DNA of 64,000 nt from Agapanthus africanus. Lineage: Eukaryota > Streptophyta > Magnoliopsida > Asparagales > Amaryllidaceae. This document shows, one piece after another, positions 44,255 to 57,352 of this stretch. The notes beneath the pieces were generated by a model. The model ran no database searches and had not been told where the DNA came from. It saw nothing but the letters and a program-made list of their open reading frames with translations. Made by a program: the position numbers and the translations under genes. Every line of letters begins with the position of its first letter. Positions within the stretch are counted from its first letter, which is position 1. Location of the stretch: contig JASDDO010000019.1 in the NCBI GenBank assembly GCA_030015575.1, forward strand, positions 512,464,986 through 512,528,985. Reading direction: 5' to 3'.

Positions 44255-46055
44255 TGGGTTTTACCCCTTCAGGAGCAACATCCAAAGTCCATACTTTGTT
44301 GGCGTACATGGATTCCATCTCGGACCGCATTGCATCCAGCCATTTCACTGAGTCTCTACTCGTGATGGCCTGCTCGAAACTAGTTGGGTCATCATCCTCC
44401 ATGATGCAATCTTCGCTTCCACCGTCAATGAGAAAACCGTAGTATCTCTCAGGTGGACGAGAAACCCTGCTAGATCGGCGGAGAGGCTGGGGTTCGTCGG
44501 GTACTACTGAATCCTCTGGTTTTACTAAATCTTCAGTTATAGTTTGTGTTGCTGGAACCTCTTCCAGTTCTACCTCAATGCCACTAATCTTTTTCATAAG
44601 AAAATCTTTTTCTAAGAAAGTGGCATGTCGAGAAACAAACACCTTTTGTTCCTCGGGGTGGTAGAAGATATACCCTTGTGAATTTTTGGGATATCCTACA
44701 AACTTACATAAGACTGATCTTGCCTCGAGTTTGTCCGGATTTTGTCTTTTGACATAGGCTGGACAACCCCATATCTTAACATACTTAAGAGATGGTCTCT
44801 TCCCTTTCCATATCTCATATGGAGTGGTAGGCACTGATTTGGTAGGAACCATATTCAATAGGTGTATGGTTGTCTCAAGCGCATACCCCCAGAAGGAAAT
44901 AGGTAACTCAGCTGTACTCATCATTGAACGCACCATATCTAATAGGGTGCGATTCCTTCGTTCCGATACACTATTGTGCTGTGGTGTATAAGGTGGAGTA
45001 AGCTGAGAGAGAATCCCATTCTCTTTTAGATAATCTTGGAACTCATTGCTCAAGTATTCTCCTCCTCGATCAGATCGAAGGATCTTAATACTTTTGCCCG
45101 TTTGGTTCTCTACTTCTTGCTTATATTCTCTGAATTTCTCAAAAGCTTCAGACTTGTGTTTCAATAGGAACACATGCCCGTATCTAGAGAGATTGTCAGT
45201 GAATGTAATGAAGTAGGAAGAACCGTTCCTGGCATGGGTAGACATGGGACCGCATACATCACTATGTACCAGTCCTAAGAGTTCAGTAACTCTTTCTCCG
45301 TGTCCACTAAACGGAGCTTTGGTCATTTTTCGTTTGAGACATGAATGGCAAGTATCATAAGATGATAATTCGAACGGATTCAAATAACCATCCTTATGTA
45401 ACTTAGCCAGTCGTGTCGCATTGATATGACCAAGTCTACAATGCCACAAGTAGGATTCGTTCATTTCTGAACTTTTCCTCTTTTGTGTGTTTTGTATATT
45501 GAGGACTGTATTTTGATTTAGAATAAATATGCCATTATGTAACGAGCCTGATTCAATCAACTTTTGATCTAGGAATATGTTCATAACATTATCCTGTACT
45601 GCAAAATTATATCCTTCTTTACTCAATAAAGAAACTGATATAATGTTGCACATCATGTTCGGTATATAATAGCACTCATTCAGAATCATTGTATCACCAC
45701 TTGGTAATACTAGGTGATATTCGCCAACTGCTTTGGCTGCAACATTTGCACCGTTCCCTACTTGAACGGAATGATCACCTTTTCCCAGTTCTCTACCTTT
45801 ATGTAGCCCATGTAACTGTTTACATATATGGGATCCTGATCCGGTATCTAATACCCAGGACGTAGGGTGAACTGAGAAACAGTTCTCAATAACTAACACA
45901 CCTGAAGAAAATGTATCAACATGCATGTTCTTTTGGACGGCTTGAGAATCCAGATATTCTTCTATTCCCTGTTCAGTCTTATAACTCTTATAAGAAAGAA
46001 CGGGTCCAACGTTTCCCTGCTCAGTATAATAAGCGGGTTCAGTCAATACATCCAT
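44187..46055 (-). pseudogene. pol: C N-terminal peptide, protease and integrase; no gag
   Basis: The first in-frame ATG is at 46055 (MDVLTEPAYY). The position of the B start codon is ATT here, so translation probably starts 10 codons later than in B. About 75 residues, rich in Tyr, Glu and Ser and without a zinc knuckle, precede protease (WVLDTGSGSHIC, with the D-T-G site). A1 has about 310 residues of Gag in this place. Integrase follows with HCRLGHIN, TCHSCLKRK, HSDVCGPM, SDRGGEYL and SVSERRNRTLLDM, so the HHCC and D-D-E residues are all present. The integrase tail (SLKYVKIWGCPAYVKR, YHPEEQKVFVSRHATF) leads into RT. A frameshift at 44225-44231 ends the frame at 44187. Confidence 0.9.
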
Positions 46056-48945
46056 ATTATTATCTTTGTTAGGGCATGAAATGGTCGCTACCTGGAGAGA
46101 AAGAGAAGAAAACACTTTAGCGTATGCTCTTGCAAGATCAGATTGGTTATTATCTTATCTAATCAGGATGGCTCCCACTGGTTTTTATCAAATCTTCCTT
46201 CAAACCCTAAAAAGAAAGACTAGCCAGGATTAATTACACACTACAAGTTCGCCAATCTTTCAGCCAGGCCAGTGTCGGTACTTTGAGGGAGGTCCCCCGT
46301 GCTTTCGCACAAACCTAATTAATGTAAATCTCGTTTTCCCAGAGGCGTAACCTCGTTGACACCTTTCTAGACACCTACTTGATTAGCTAATTGCAATGTG
46401 TAAAACTCTCCCAGGAGCAACTCTTACTCGCAGTGGGTATCGGGATCCAACTATCTCATAGAAGGTAAGCAATTTCATTGCAAATTTCAACACTTGAAAT
46501 TCCCAATAATATTTTACCCCTAGTGTTCTATGACCTTGACGAATGCCAAACAACCCATAGTCCACTAGTCAAGTTCAACCCGTACATTTCTTGATTGAAT
46601 TAAACCCACCCGCACGACCCTTGACGAATGCCAAACAACGCCGTACGAATACCCTAATCCAATCTGCATCATATGCATAAGCAGATAAATACTAGTTAGC
46701 TACCGTACACTACGCCTTGACGAATGCCAAACTACCGTAGCACGAATACTAAGTAGTACTTATCTGAAATGACGGAGGGCTACGCAGGTTTTCAGAAAAC
46801 CATGAGCGTAATGAACTTGATATCATCGTAGAATCATGTGAAACTTTTAAATGGAGTGTTTTTGAGGCTTTTCTAGTTTTGCTAAAGGGGTCACTCCCGG
46901 TGAAGGGATCGTCGGCCCTTTCCTCGTCGAATGAGGTGCAGGATATATCATATATATCGCTATGCAAAGCAGAAACTATAAAAGCAATCAAAAGACAAAC
47001 CGAGTGTGTAGCATCTTCCAGTTATTGCTAAAGGAGTCACTCCCGGTGAAGGGATCTCGGTCCTTTCCTCATCGAATAAGGTGCAGGGTATATCATATAT
47101 ACCGCTATGCAAAGCAAGAACTGTAGCTACCTGTTTTGTTTAAAATTTGATTCTACAACATCTTAGGTTTGTTTTCATTCATTAATCACATTAATGAAGT
47201 CCCATCAATTATGTACCTAAACATCACAGATAAATACGACGTACACTTATGCCATCCGCATTCGCCTCGATGTCCCCTCGTGCACCGTTAGGTTAGATAA
47301 CTAACGACAGAGCAGGGCAGGGCTAGTGCGGGTGCAAAACATAAGTAACGTCTATATAATATATCATATATGCTATATACTGTATCCATCAGAACATATC
47401 AAATGATCACATCACAGATATCGCAGCAGAATATATCATATGAAATATTGGATATACTAGGACGTCCGTGTTTTCAATACGCGCCAGTATAAAACACGGA
47501 TTCCACGGTCGTGATGAATAGCCAATCCTACACCCCTAGACCCCTACGAGAGCGGCAAGCAACCCTACCAATTCTAGGGTTAGGAGACCCGGACTCGACT
47601 CCTCGAGATGGTCTCCCACTGGACCCTAGAACCCGGTTACTTGTGCTCCCCTCCTTGGGTCTATCCTAATGCGGAAAAGTAAATAATATACAAAGGGCGA
47701 TATCTTCCGCAACCTGGAAGTGCCCCAATAAAAGAATATTACATACAAGTTTTTACATGAATAAAAATGAAAAACACTCATCTCACATAAAAACCCCCGG
47801 CTATTCAAACACGACAATCCAATATAACATATCCAGCAACACATAACATCACATGTCATCATCGTAAGTAAATATGCGCATCCTAATTGTCGTTAACATA
47901 TAGCAACGAAACCGGCGATACGACATATTACACTTACGGTCACAGAAAAGAAAGTGTAAAACTACAACAGTTGGAATTCGCAACCTCTTTAGACATCGCT
48001 TGTCTAATCAAATGAAATACTTAGACATCACATGCCTAACAATTATAAACCCCGCATTTTAGTCCCATTATCGAAAACTCTTTTCAATATCAAGTGAGAC
48101 TAAACCGCTAGATTTATAACATTCATTCAGTTATCTCATAACTGTTTGTGAATTCCAATTATTGTATCCCATTCCGGATAAATAGAAAATATTAAACTTT
48201 CCGATCGAACATTCGAACACCCAAGTTTTCCCGGAACCGTTCAACACATGAAATAGGTTCAAAGACATTCATTTCATGCCTCAGTACCAACGGTCCAGCC
48301 GTAGAAGGGTCAAGACAACGCCTCACATGTGGCACGCCGTACTGCCCCAAACCCGAAGGTTCAAAGGGCAGTTCAAGACGGTCACATAATCGAGTTAAGG
48401 TTTGTTGGCTTCTAGAGGGACCATCGCGTTACTTGCACTACTCAGAACGTCATTAAACCACCGAAAAATCCAACACTTGGATATTTTCCGGCAGGGGAAA
48501 GATTGGGTATTTACATCCAGTCGAACTTTTTAACATATTCCAAAGTATCCGGAAAGCCACATAGACAAAGTCTGATAATCCGATCGAATCAGCGAACACC
48601 CAAAACACCCCAGAAAATTCAACTCTTGAATAAATATTAAAAATTCCCATAAAACTCAGCACTGTAAATTAGGAATTACTGTGCAAATTTGGAGGGCTGA
48701 CATCATCATGTCGCCACGGAACCGCCGCAGAAGCTAGGCTTCTGCCGCGGTTCCGCCGCGGGTTGGAGGCATCATTTGTCCAATTTTGCACCGTAATTCT
48801 TATAACTTCCTGCTGAATTTTTTAAGCATTTTTAATATGGAAAAAACCCAGTTTTTAGAAAAAGACCAGAGAGCGATTTGGTTTTAGGGTTTCGGTTTCG
48901 ATCGGGTTTCAAACATCGTCTAAGCATCGCCTAAGGCTCTAGCTA
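46056..48945 (-). other. C untranslated leader
   Basis: About 2.9 kb without a plausible ORF. It holds, in sense order, the GGAGACC/GGTCTCC stem (about 47612-47585), the duplicated TCG-loop module (47081-47067 and 46936-46922), the triple stem-loops, stem-loop 4 (46429-46415), CCGACACTGGCCTGGC, GTGGGAGCCATCCTG, and a pyrimidine tract with CCAG near 46092. Confidence 0.8.
46528..46740 (-). other. C leader triple stem-loop array
   Basis: Sense TTGGC-ATTC-GTCAA lies at 46730-46717, 46634-46621 and 46549-46536, with a G-U pair in each stem. Outer stems: CTACG/CGTAG (46740-46736 with 46714-46710) and CTATG/CATAG (46560-46556 with 46532-46528). Confidence 0.75.
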
Positions 48946-48958
48946 GGCTCTGATACCA
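48946..48958 (-). other. C primer-binding site
   Basis: Minus-strand TGGTATCAGAGCC, one base after the 5' LTR end; initiator-Met tRNA type. Confidence 0.92.
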
Positions 48959-48959
48959 C

Positions 48960-51180
48960 GGTAGGGTTCCTAGGAACGCTAATGAAGTCTTACAAGGCAT
49001 CAACCATGCCAATTTCAAATTTTGCGAGTGCCGAGAAACCCTAATACGGATCGTTAACTAGAATTTTAGGCGAAAAGTTAAGCTAGTTAACATCTTAACT
49101 AAAAGTGAGAAGCTACAACCTTTGTAGATCCGGTTCTCCACTTCCTTATCTCCACGTAGACGTCCTCTCGCTGTCCTAGTCGGATCTCGGACTCTAGCAT
49201 CGGCTTCATCGGAGAAATGAGCGGACAAGTCGTCGGCTACGATGCCGAAGATGATCTACGTTAAGGTTACACAAGATCAAGCTCCAACTTCACCAAGTTG
49301 TGAAACTTGTGAAGAAAACACCCTATACTACTTGGCAAGAGGTAGAGGGTGAAGAAATAGGAGGTGGGTTCACTTTAGAATTGGATTTCTCACACTTTTG
49401 CTCAAGATGCCATTGATGAAGACAAGCTTTCCTTCTTGATGAAGATGATGAAGAAGAAGAAAAAAAATGATAAGTATTGTGTAAAAATAGAAAATAAACG
49501 TGAATACTTATCATATACTAACTAGGGTAAGGTGTAGAGAATAGATCATGGTTAGTTAGAATGGTTAGGGTTAAGTATGAAGACAAAATGGTAACATAGT
49601 CAAACCTTCATGAAGCTTCAACTAAATCCAAATAATGCCACCATTTTCTTCATAATCTTTTCCAAAATCAATAAATAAATAAATGAGTAAGAAAAAGAAA
49701 ACCCTAACCATTACACAACCATGGTTTAATCTTTACACAAAACACAAGTTATCTTGCAACATCAAACATGATACAATCAAGTGCACATAAAAAATATATC
49801 ACATATACAATGTGCACTACAAGTGAGAAAATCCCTTTAAAGTGAACCAATACTAGTTAATGCAAAGTAATATATCAAATATATAATTATACATTAAATC
49901 ATTAAATCAACACTTGATTCAATGATCCGGTCATGTCGCACATAACCGACTAGTATCCAATGTATCGACTTATCGAATCAATCTTTGATTCGATAACTAG
50001 GTTATATCACATACAACCAATCGAAACATTCATCGCGAGAATGAAATGCGGTAACATATACACGCATCATTCTTGGTCCCGCACATATCTCATATGCGCC
50101 CCTATTTCGTTTCGCTTGAACCAGGAAACCTCTGTGTAGGACTCTAAAGACTCGTCAATACGCCGGCAGCAGATGATGATCATATCAAGCACCCACAAGC
50201 CGCAAGCGGTCTGCCAAACGTAACGGCCATCCGGGTATTGAGCGATCAGAAGATCGACGAGCTAGCCCGCTCACACTCCTGTGAATCCAACCAGTAACAC
50301 TTACCATACAGTCCGGTCTGTTCGTCTGATATGTCGCATATCAAGTCTAGGGGTGGTAAACGTCAGACCCCAATAACCGATAAGTCGTGCCGATGTGAGG
50401 CTCATAACGGGTCGAGAAACTACTGGTAACACTTACCAGCAAATCTCTGATCAGCCCTGGCCAGGGACTTCCCTGTTATGGCCAATCGAGCACGGCGCAA
50501 CATCAACCCCCAATACCGGGAGAGACGAAACCCCTCCTATCGCTCATTGCCTCCATGTGACTCGGGACTGTACCCAAAGACCACCATTTTGCACGCCCTC
50601 ATGGACGTGGTAAGGTGGAGATCAAAGTACAGTGGGAATCACACAAGACTCTATGACGATCTCGGGTCTACAGACTAACCTGTACAAGTGTCACCTGAGA
50701 ACTGCCATCTAACGTGAGGTATAATACCATCTGGGAGTTCTCGGCGAGTCCGTCCAGTGTACCCAGTCTCCACTGAGCACCCGTATACGATCTCTGATGT
50801 CAAACACCAATGGATATGGGATCATCCATCGCTCATCTCATGGGTCGAGAAGCGTATACGCTAGTCTACACTGGTATATCGATGCCCCGTCTCGATACAC
50901 CCACAACTAGGGACCTTGAAGGATGTACCTATGGACTACCACGTCCCCACTAGTATGATCTGCATCATAGTCCAGGTAGTCAAGTACTCATCCTAAGGGC
51001 TTTACCAACATGTAACTATTAGACAGTTTAAAGAGACAAGTGTACATGTTAAGATAAAGAGCAACCAGATAGCATACTATCATATCGAGCAAGAAAGTCA
51101 TCTCTATATATGTCCAAGCATCCAATATAATATACATCATCTGTACAATACTGGCCTCTAGGGCATACATACAACTAACA
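48960..51180 (-). repeat. C 5' LTR
   Basis: 2221 bp, TGTTAGTTGTATG...ACCCTACC on the minus strand. The last base is C where the 3' LTR has A. The right flank is TGGGT. Confidence 0.95.
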
Positions 51181-52060
51181 TGGGTGTCATAACTGCTTTT
51201 CTAAATAGTGATTTAGAAGAGAGCGTCTATAAGTACACAACCAGAGGGCTTCGTAGACAGTGAGAGCAGTGGAAACGTGTGCAAGTTGCTTTACGGGTTA
51301 AAGCAGGCATCGCGGAGTTGGAACATCTGTTTTGACGTGGTAGTCAAAGAGTTTGACTTCATCAAAATGGTAGATGGACCTTGTATATACAAAAAGGTAG
51401 TAGAGAGTAAGGTGGTATTCCTCGTATTGTACGTAGATGGCATACTCTTAATAGGGAAGGTGTTTCCTATGCTACACTCGGTCAATCTCCTCTTATCACA
51501 TTGATTCTCCATGAAGGATCAAGGTGAAACCTCCTAAATCCTTGGATCTATGAGATAGATCTAAGTGGATGTTAGGATTCTCACTATGTGTTGTGAGATG
51601 GTATCAATCGATCCTGGGGAGAATCACTGGATAGCTTCCACGGTGGTAAGGTCGACTGAATGTCGGTCACAGGCATTGTCTTTACCCTCAGTGGAGGGAC
51701 GATATGTTGGAAGAGTTCCAAGCTAGATACCATGGCAAACTAGACGATAAAAGCTGGATACATCGCTACCAAAGATGCTACCAAAGAGGCAGTATGGGTG
51801 TATATTAGTTCAAGAGATAAACTTCGTTCCTACCATTGTGTGATAATGGAGTTGTAGCTTACGCCTAGGAACCCCCGTCCTATCAGTGACCCAGACATAT
51901 TCTAAGGCAGTATCACCTGATCATGGTGATGGTTGATCTCCAGGGAGATCGAGGTTAGGAGAGTAGACTCAGATAACAACACGGCAGATCCACTCACAAA
52001 GGCCTTTTCCTAAGAAAGAATTTTATGGGATGATTGAGTATGAGATACTACAATCACTGC
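51181..52060 (+). pseudogene. pol: B pol remnant, RT to RNase H
   Basis: Resumes B after C. TGGGTGTCATAACTGC continues the TAFLN stretch of RT. The best-preserved piece is 51277-51504, with YGLKQASRSWNICFDVV, FLVLYVDG and LHSVNLLLSH. The catalytic YVDD reads Y-V-D-G (codon 51439-51441), so the RT is dead. RNase H fragments follow with frameshifts, including the counterpart of TADPLTKA near 51980-52010. It ends ahead of the polypurine tract. Confidence 0.88.
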
Positions 52061-52098
52061 TGATTGTTGCGTTTTGGATACTACAACATATGGCCCTA

Positions 52099-52113
52099 GT
52101 GCAAGTGGGAGAT
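52099..52113 (+). other. B polypurine tract
   Basis: GTGCAAGTGGGAGAT directly precedes the 3' LTR start TGTTAG at 52114; identical to the A1 tract. Confidence 0.9.
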
Positions 52114-52881
52114 TGTTAGTTATATGTATGCCCTAGATGCCATTATTGTACATATGATGTATATTATAGTGGATGCTTGGACATACATAGGGATGACTTT
52201 CTTGCTCGACATGATAGTATACTATCTGGTTACTCTTTGTCTTAACATGTACACTGATTGTCTCTCTGTTACATGTTGATAAAGCCCTTAGGATGTTTAC
52301 TTGACTACCTGGATTATGATGCGGATCATACTAGTGGGACAAAGGTAGTCCGTGAGTACATCCTTTAATGTCCTTAGTCGTGTGTGTATCGAGACGGGGC
52401 ATCGATATACCAGAGTAGACTAGCGTATACCTTCTCGACCCATGTAGATGGGTGATGGATTATCCCATATCCATTGGTGTTTAACATCAGGGATGATATA
52501 CGGGTGCTCAGTGGACACTGGGTACACTGGACAGACTCGCTGAGAACTCCTATATGGTATTATACCTCACGTCAGATGGTAGTTCTCTGGTGACACTGGT
52601 ACAGGTTAGTCTGTTGACCCGAGATCATCATAGAGTCTTGTGTGATTCCCACTGTGCTTTTATTTCCACCTTACCACGTTCAAGAGAACGTGTAAAACGG
52701 TGGTTTTTGGGTACAGTCCCGAGTCACATGGAGGCAATGAGTGATAGGAGGGGATTTCCTCTCTCTCGGTATTGGGGGTTGATGTTGTGCTGTGCTCGAT
52801 TGGCTATAACAGGAAGTCCCTGGCCAGGGCTGTTTCTTAGGTTTACTTGTAAGTGTTATCAGTAGTTTCTGGACCCGTTAT
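52114..52881 (+). repeat. B 3' LTR, truncated
   Basis: The first 768 bp of the LTR, matching 4837-5600. It stops at GACCCGTTAT where T2 begins. The remaining 1.4 kb is not found in the window, so it lies beyond the right end or was lost. Confidence 0.92.
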
Positions 52882-55800
52882 TGTCACGACCCGAAAATAT
52901 TAGCTCATGACCGGCACTTAAATCATGCCACGTCTACAGATGTAACGTAATTCAAGTAAGCCGCAGCCTAGAAATCTAAACCCTTTTTAAATTAAAATAA
53001 AGAGGTGAAGTTTTGAAATAAAGGTATAGTGAAACCAAACGTTTTCTTAATACGTAATAGTGGAACATGAAAAATGCAAGTGAAACTTATTAGTTGAAAA
53101 ACATGTTTCGTGTTTTAAAAATTTGGGCAGCACCTCCTTTGTATATTTTGATTCAAAACCACATTTACATAATAATGATAAAGGCATCCCCAAGCGGGAG
53201 CTAGCTCTTCGCCAATCGGCGGATCGTAACCACGCAAGACAGAATATATGTATACAACGCCTAACGGCGAAGTTCAATACAAAGGATAAAGAAATAAGCA
53301 AGCCATCAAACCCACCAAGCGAACATATAACCCATCGCTCAAGTCTCGCAACTACAAGTCTTGCTCAGTCTTACTACTTATACAAATACTAGTTTCTGAT
53401 TTGATGGAGTTAACTAGATACAACAGAAATAATAAATACAAGAGTGGTACGATCCAACATATATCACCTTCCAAAGCAAAACACCCGAATGCAGTTATGT
53501 GCCAGCGATGGCGCTACTGATCCATGCGATCAACCTGCAAGAACTGTGGCACAGCGGGGGTGAGTTGCCAACTCGTAAGTTGAAAACATCATCAGGTAGA
53601 AATCGAATAAACAACGATTTCCTATGTTAACTATATCATAAAGGTAATACTATGATATCTAGGGTGACCGTATCTGCATATGTGCCAACAACATAAATAA
53701 ATGCCTATCAGTATGTGGATATCATCCAACCATATAATCAATGCCTGTGCATGTGGATCTCATCCACGTGTCAATCGATGACACAACACAATCATGCATG
53801 TAAATATCATAAAAGCATATGCATGAAAGTATGAGGATATAAATCAACGTGTGTCCTTTGCGACACATCAAAATCATGGAACCTGAGTTCCAGCATCGAC
53901 ACTCGAAACATCATGAAACCCGTGTCCAACATCGACACGTAAATCCTCATATCTTAGGCTCCGTCAGTCCGGATCGGCCCACGGGCTTCGTCTGCGGGAT
54001 CGGCCCTCGGGCTCCGGCAGAACGGGTCGGCCCCTATCCATCTCTCGACTCCGGTCGGTATCCTACGGATAACCGCCAGGTCCAACCAATCACCGGTAGG
54101 TAGTAGTCCCTCTTCCAATCTCATCGTCTACTGCACAACCATCCATTCTCTCCCCGGGGTACCATACCAGGTCCACCATGAACCCGCAAATGGATCATCC
54201 AACTCCCCGAATCGGGTTTCACATATCACACGTCTCAGAACCGAGAAAACGCATGGTGGACGAGCTGAAATATCATATCAAGAGAAACCGGGTTTTTAAA
54301 ATAATGCATACTTTCTTTTGAAATAACCACGGTTCTCAAATCCAGAAATCTTATGAAAAACAACATATCTCAATGCGTATAATCATAAAGCATGATGTAT
54401 GCGACATATAACAGAATGTAAGCATATCCGTATATCATGCAACATGGAACAATGATGTGAACATAGCCAGTAAATCATATAAGGAGTCATATCATGATGC
54501 AGCAATTCTACTGTGTATTGACATAACAATTATCGATGATGAAGTGTGTGAGCCGACCAATCTGTGTAAGTGTAACATATGCATCATCGATAATAGTGTA
54601 GGTGTACTAGCACAGGTATATGTAATTCAATGAGAATAACATGAACGCAGCATAAAGTAAATCGTGGGCGCAATCCTATAAGGTATACGTCTCTATCACA
54701 TATTCGAGTCAGTGAATCTATCAATCGGCATCCAGCCTCACAACATCACGTACGGTATAATCCATCGTAAGACATCCTCTAGTCAAGGATATGGATCAAT
54801 TATCATAAAACTCATCACGTACGGTAAATCATCGTATGGCGGCATTAAACCATTAAGGATCCTATCAACCTATATGACACTGAGGGTACAGACCTAACGT
54901 CTCGTACGGCATATCACTCATGATTCACCACATTATATATATATATATATATACCTATATCCCCGGGTCACATCCATAACAATCTCATATCAGGGGACCG
55001 ACAAAGGTATCAATTATCTCGTATCGACTCGCATCCGTATACCGACATATCAATCAAGTCATCATATCATCTCGTATATCCTTTTCATCACATTAAGTCG
55101 TATTACATATACATTCTAGCTTATTAATCTCATATCAGTCATCTTATTAGTCTAAAGCCATATTTATCAATCTCATAACATGCCACTATAAACTCCTATT
55201 GATTCTCTTTGCAACTACTTATCTATATCTATAGTAATTCGCACCCTTAAACATCAATTCGAGACATCTTTCCTATCATATCATGTCACCTAAACCATAA
55301 GCTATAACTTTAAGTCAAGGTATTTCTTATCTCTTACTAATTTTTTAACCATATTCCAGGGTTTCTAACACGGTTACCTTAACCATACTCTATATATCGG
55401 TTTCCATCAAAGTTTGTAGGGGTGCTATACGCCATCCACCTGACTTCCCCCGTAGATATAGATCTACTAACTTTGATCTTGCATGCCGAATTCGATGTCG
55501 CCACTTTCCTCTTCGTCATCCGAAGTCCACGTGAGGGTGCCTACACATATAAACGCAAAGCGCATCGTTATGAAAACCAAGTCCGAAAACCGATATGGCA
55601 CAAGCATTGCTTATAGGTTAGAACCCATAGCTTATGCGTGCAAAAACAATCAAACAACCCTCATCGTTGACGTACAAACATCCAACGACTTAATACAACA
55701 TCAAATACTAAAACCAAGAATTCCAAAATACGGAAAACATAACCCCAAACCAAACAGCAACTCAAGAAAGCACTCCCAGATTTTATTTCAGGTAAAATGG

Positions 55801-57352
55801 AGCTAAACTAGCAGGTCTATGGTGTTGTATATGAGATAAGTGAGCTACAGAACCAATATAGACCCGAAATTCCCCAAACTGGCCGGCCACATAGCCTCCA
55901 AAACCGTCCACCTCGGCCCATTCTGCTCTGTTGGGGCTCGTCTTCTCAGGGTGGTCTCCTATGGGTCTAACTAGGTCTCTGGTATTGTTTGTTTTTCTCG
56001 TAAACGTTCCAGGTCATCCCAGATTCCCTGTAAGCATGCTAAATGTCATAAAAATGACACGGAACAATTCCTATATTCGCGTATCGGGTTCTAATCTCAT
56101 ACCCAGATCTTGAAATTAATCCCTAAGCTCTTAAAACACTCACTACACCTCTACATTTCCCTCAACAGCAACTTGGGAAAATCTAAGATCATAATCCACA
56201 CTTATATGACTCTAAACTAAGCTAGGAAGCTACTAAACTTAAAAACTAAACTAGGGTCTAGAATTATACCTCATTTGGCACTCAAGAATCCCTTAGAGCT
56301 CAAAATCCCAACTTTCTTGGTCTCCCATACTTGTAGTGAGCTTGTGCACATTTTTTGTGAAGAGGATGCAAGGTTTTGATGTGGTTTTTGTGGTGTAGTG
56401 AAGGGGTAGAGGAGGTGGAGGGATGAGGGCAGCCATGGGAGAAAGGAGAAAGAAAAATGATGAAGAGAATGGAGATGGCATAATGAGCCATGGTCAATGA
56501 CCCCTCACCCTCTCTCTCTCTCTTGCTCATACCTCTTTCTTTATTCATTTTCTTTATCTTTCCTTTTCTTTTCTTCTCTTCACAAATAACACCAAACACA
56601 ATTAAAACAACATATAACTAAAATGTAACATGACATGGTGTACTAACCATGGAGAACTGTAGAAACACGGATTTTGCTTAATCGCGATTAGCACTGCACT
56701 AATCGGGTTTTTATTTAAACTCAATATAATTAATTATAAAAATGCCAAATCCAACAAATATATTTTTAAATGAGTAAATCATTTTAAATCCCCAATTATT
56801 TTACAATTATTGGTATATATTTATACCACTTTACGAAAACCCCAATTTCGCAAATCGGGTAGTTTTCGCGAAATATATTATTTTAATATTAAATTCCAAA
56901 AATAATATTTTATATTTTCTGAAATGGTACAATCTTCCCCAATTAAATAAATTCGGTCCCCGAATTAAATTTAAACCCCAAAATTCTAAAACATTTCAAT
57001 AATCAGCTCAAATCAACGGGCTCCAAAATCACGGAAGATATAGAAATACTACAGCGCACCGCATGCGCCTGAAAACGAGTACGAAACTCAAAATCGAACT
57101 CCGTCAAGCGTCATGCGAATCGTCGGATTTGCACGCATATCCTCGGAGTTACAATGGAGATACAGATCTCGAAATCCACAACTGAAGTCCAATATGCACT
57201 AGTCAAATAATATAATGTGTATAGTACGCATTCTTGGAAAAATCTTAAAACCGAATAAAACACATGCTAAATCCTTCCCGAATCGCCGTGTGATGCGTAA
57301 CTCACGACACAAGTGACAGACGCTCAATTGTAAAGTAATAAACATATGTTGT
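52882..57352 (+). mobile_element. T2: TGTCACGACCC-type LTR element, partial
   Basis: Begins TGTCACGACCCG immediately after B LTR sequence and runs 4.5 kb to the A3 insertion. Its first 1.2-2.5 kb aligns with the reverse complement of T1. It contains a CGGCCC...GGGCTCC repeat (53965-54035), several CGTACGG-containing short repeats between 54740 and 54910, an (AT)n tract at 54933-54953, a CT-rich tract at about 56500-56530, and an AT-rich stretch at 56700-57000. There is no protein domain in any frame. It may be one very long gypsy LTR; the other end is not in the window. The ORFs at 53849-54103 and 56293-56599 look fortuitous. Confidence 0.65.
54933..54953. repeat. (AT)n microsatellite in T2
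   Basis: A short run of pure AT dinucleotides. Confidence 0.9.

Larger units (their letters stand above)
40577..51180 (-). mobile_element. C: young gag-less Copia element, minus strand
   Basis: Length 10,604 bp. On the minus strand: 5' LTR 51180-48960, primer site 48958-48946, leader to about 46056, pol 46055-42812 with a single frameshift, polypurine tract 42812-42798, and 3' LTR 42797-40577. Both LTRs are 2221 bp and nearly identical apart from the last 40 bp, so insertion is recent. The frame carries protease, integrase, RT and RNase H but no gag. Confidence 0.95.
4837..52881 (+). mobile_element. B: old degenerate gag-less Copia, split by nested elements
   Basis: Plus-strand order: 5' LTR 4837-7023, primer site 7025-7037, leader 7024-8398 continuing at 36874-38545, decayed pol 38546-40576 continuing at 51181-52060, polypurine tract 52099-52113, and 3' LTR from 52114, cut at 52881 by T2. 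It is split by G at 8403/36874 and by C at 40576/51186. Continuity is shown because the joined flanks match the uninterrupted C leader (minus strand, about 47880-47950) and reform the integrase/RT reading order. The two LTRs differ at roughly 5 percent of the first 170 bases by eye, so B is older than A1 and C. Confidence 0.9.

Noticed and set aside
56293..56599. Ser/Pro-rich ORF with a CT-rich tract in T2
   Set aside because: Low-complexity pyrimidine/purine sequence open by composition; no domain and no conserved partner in T1.
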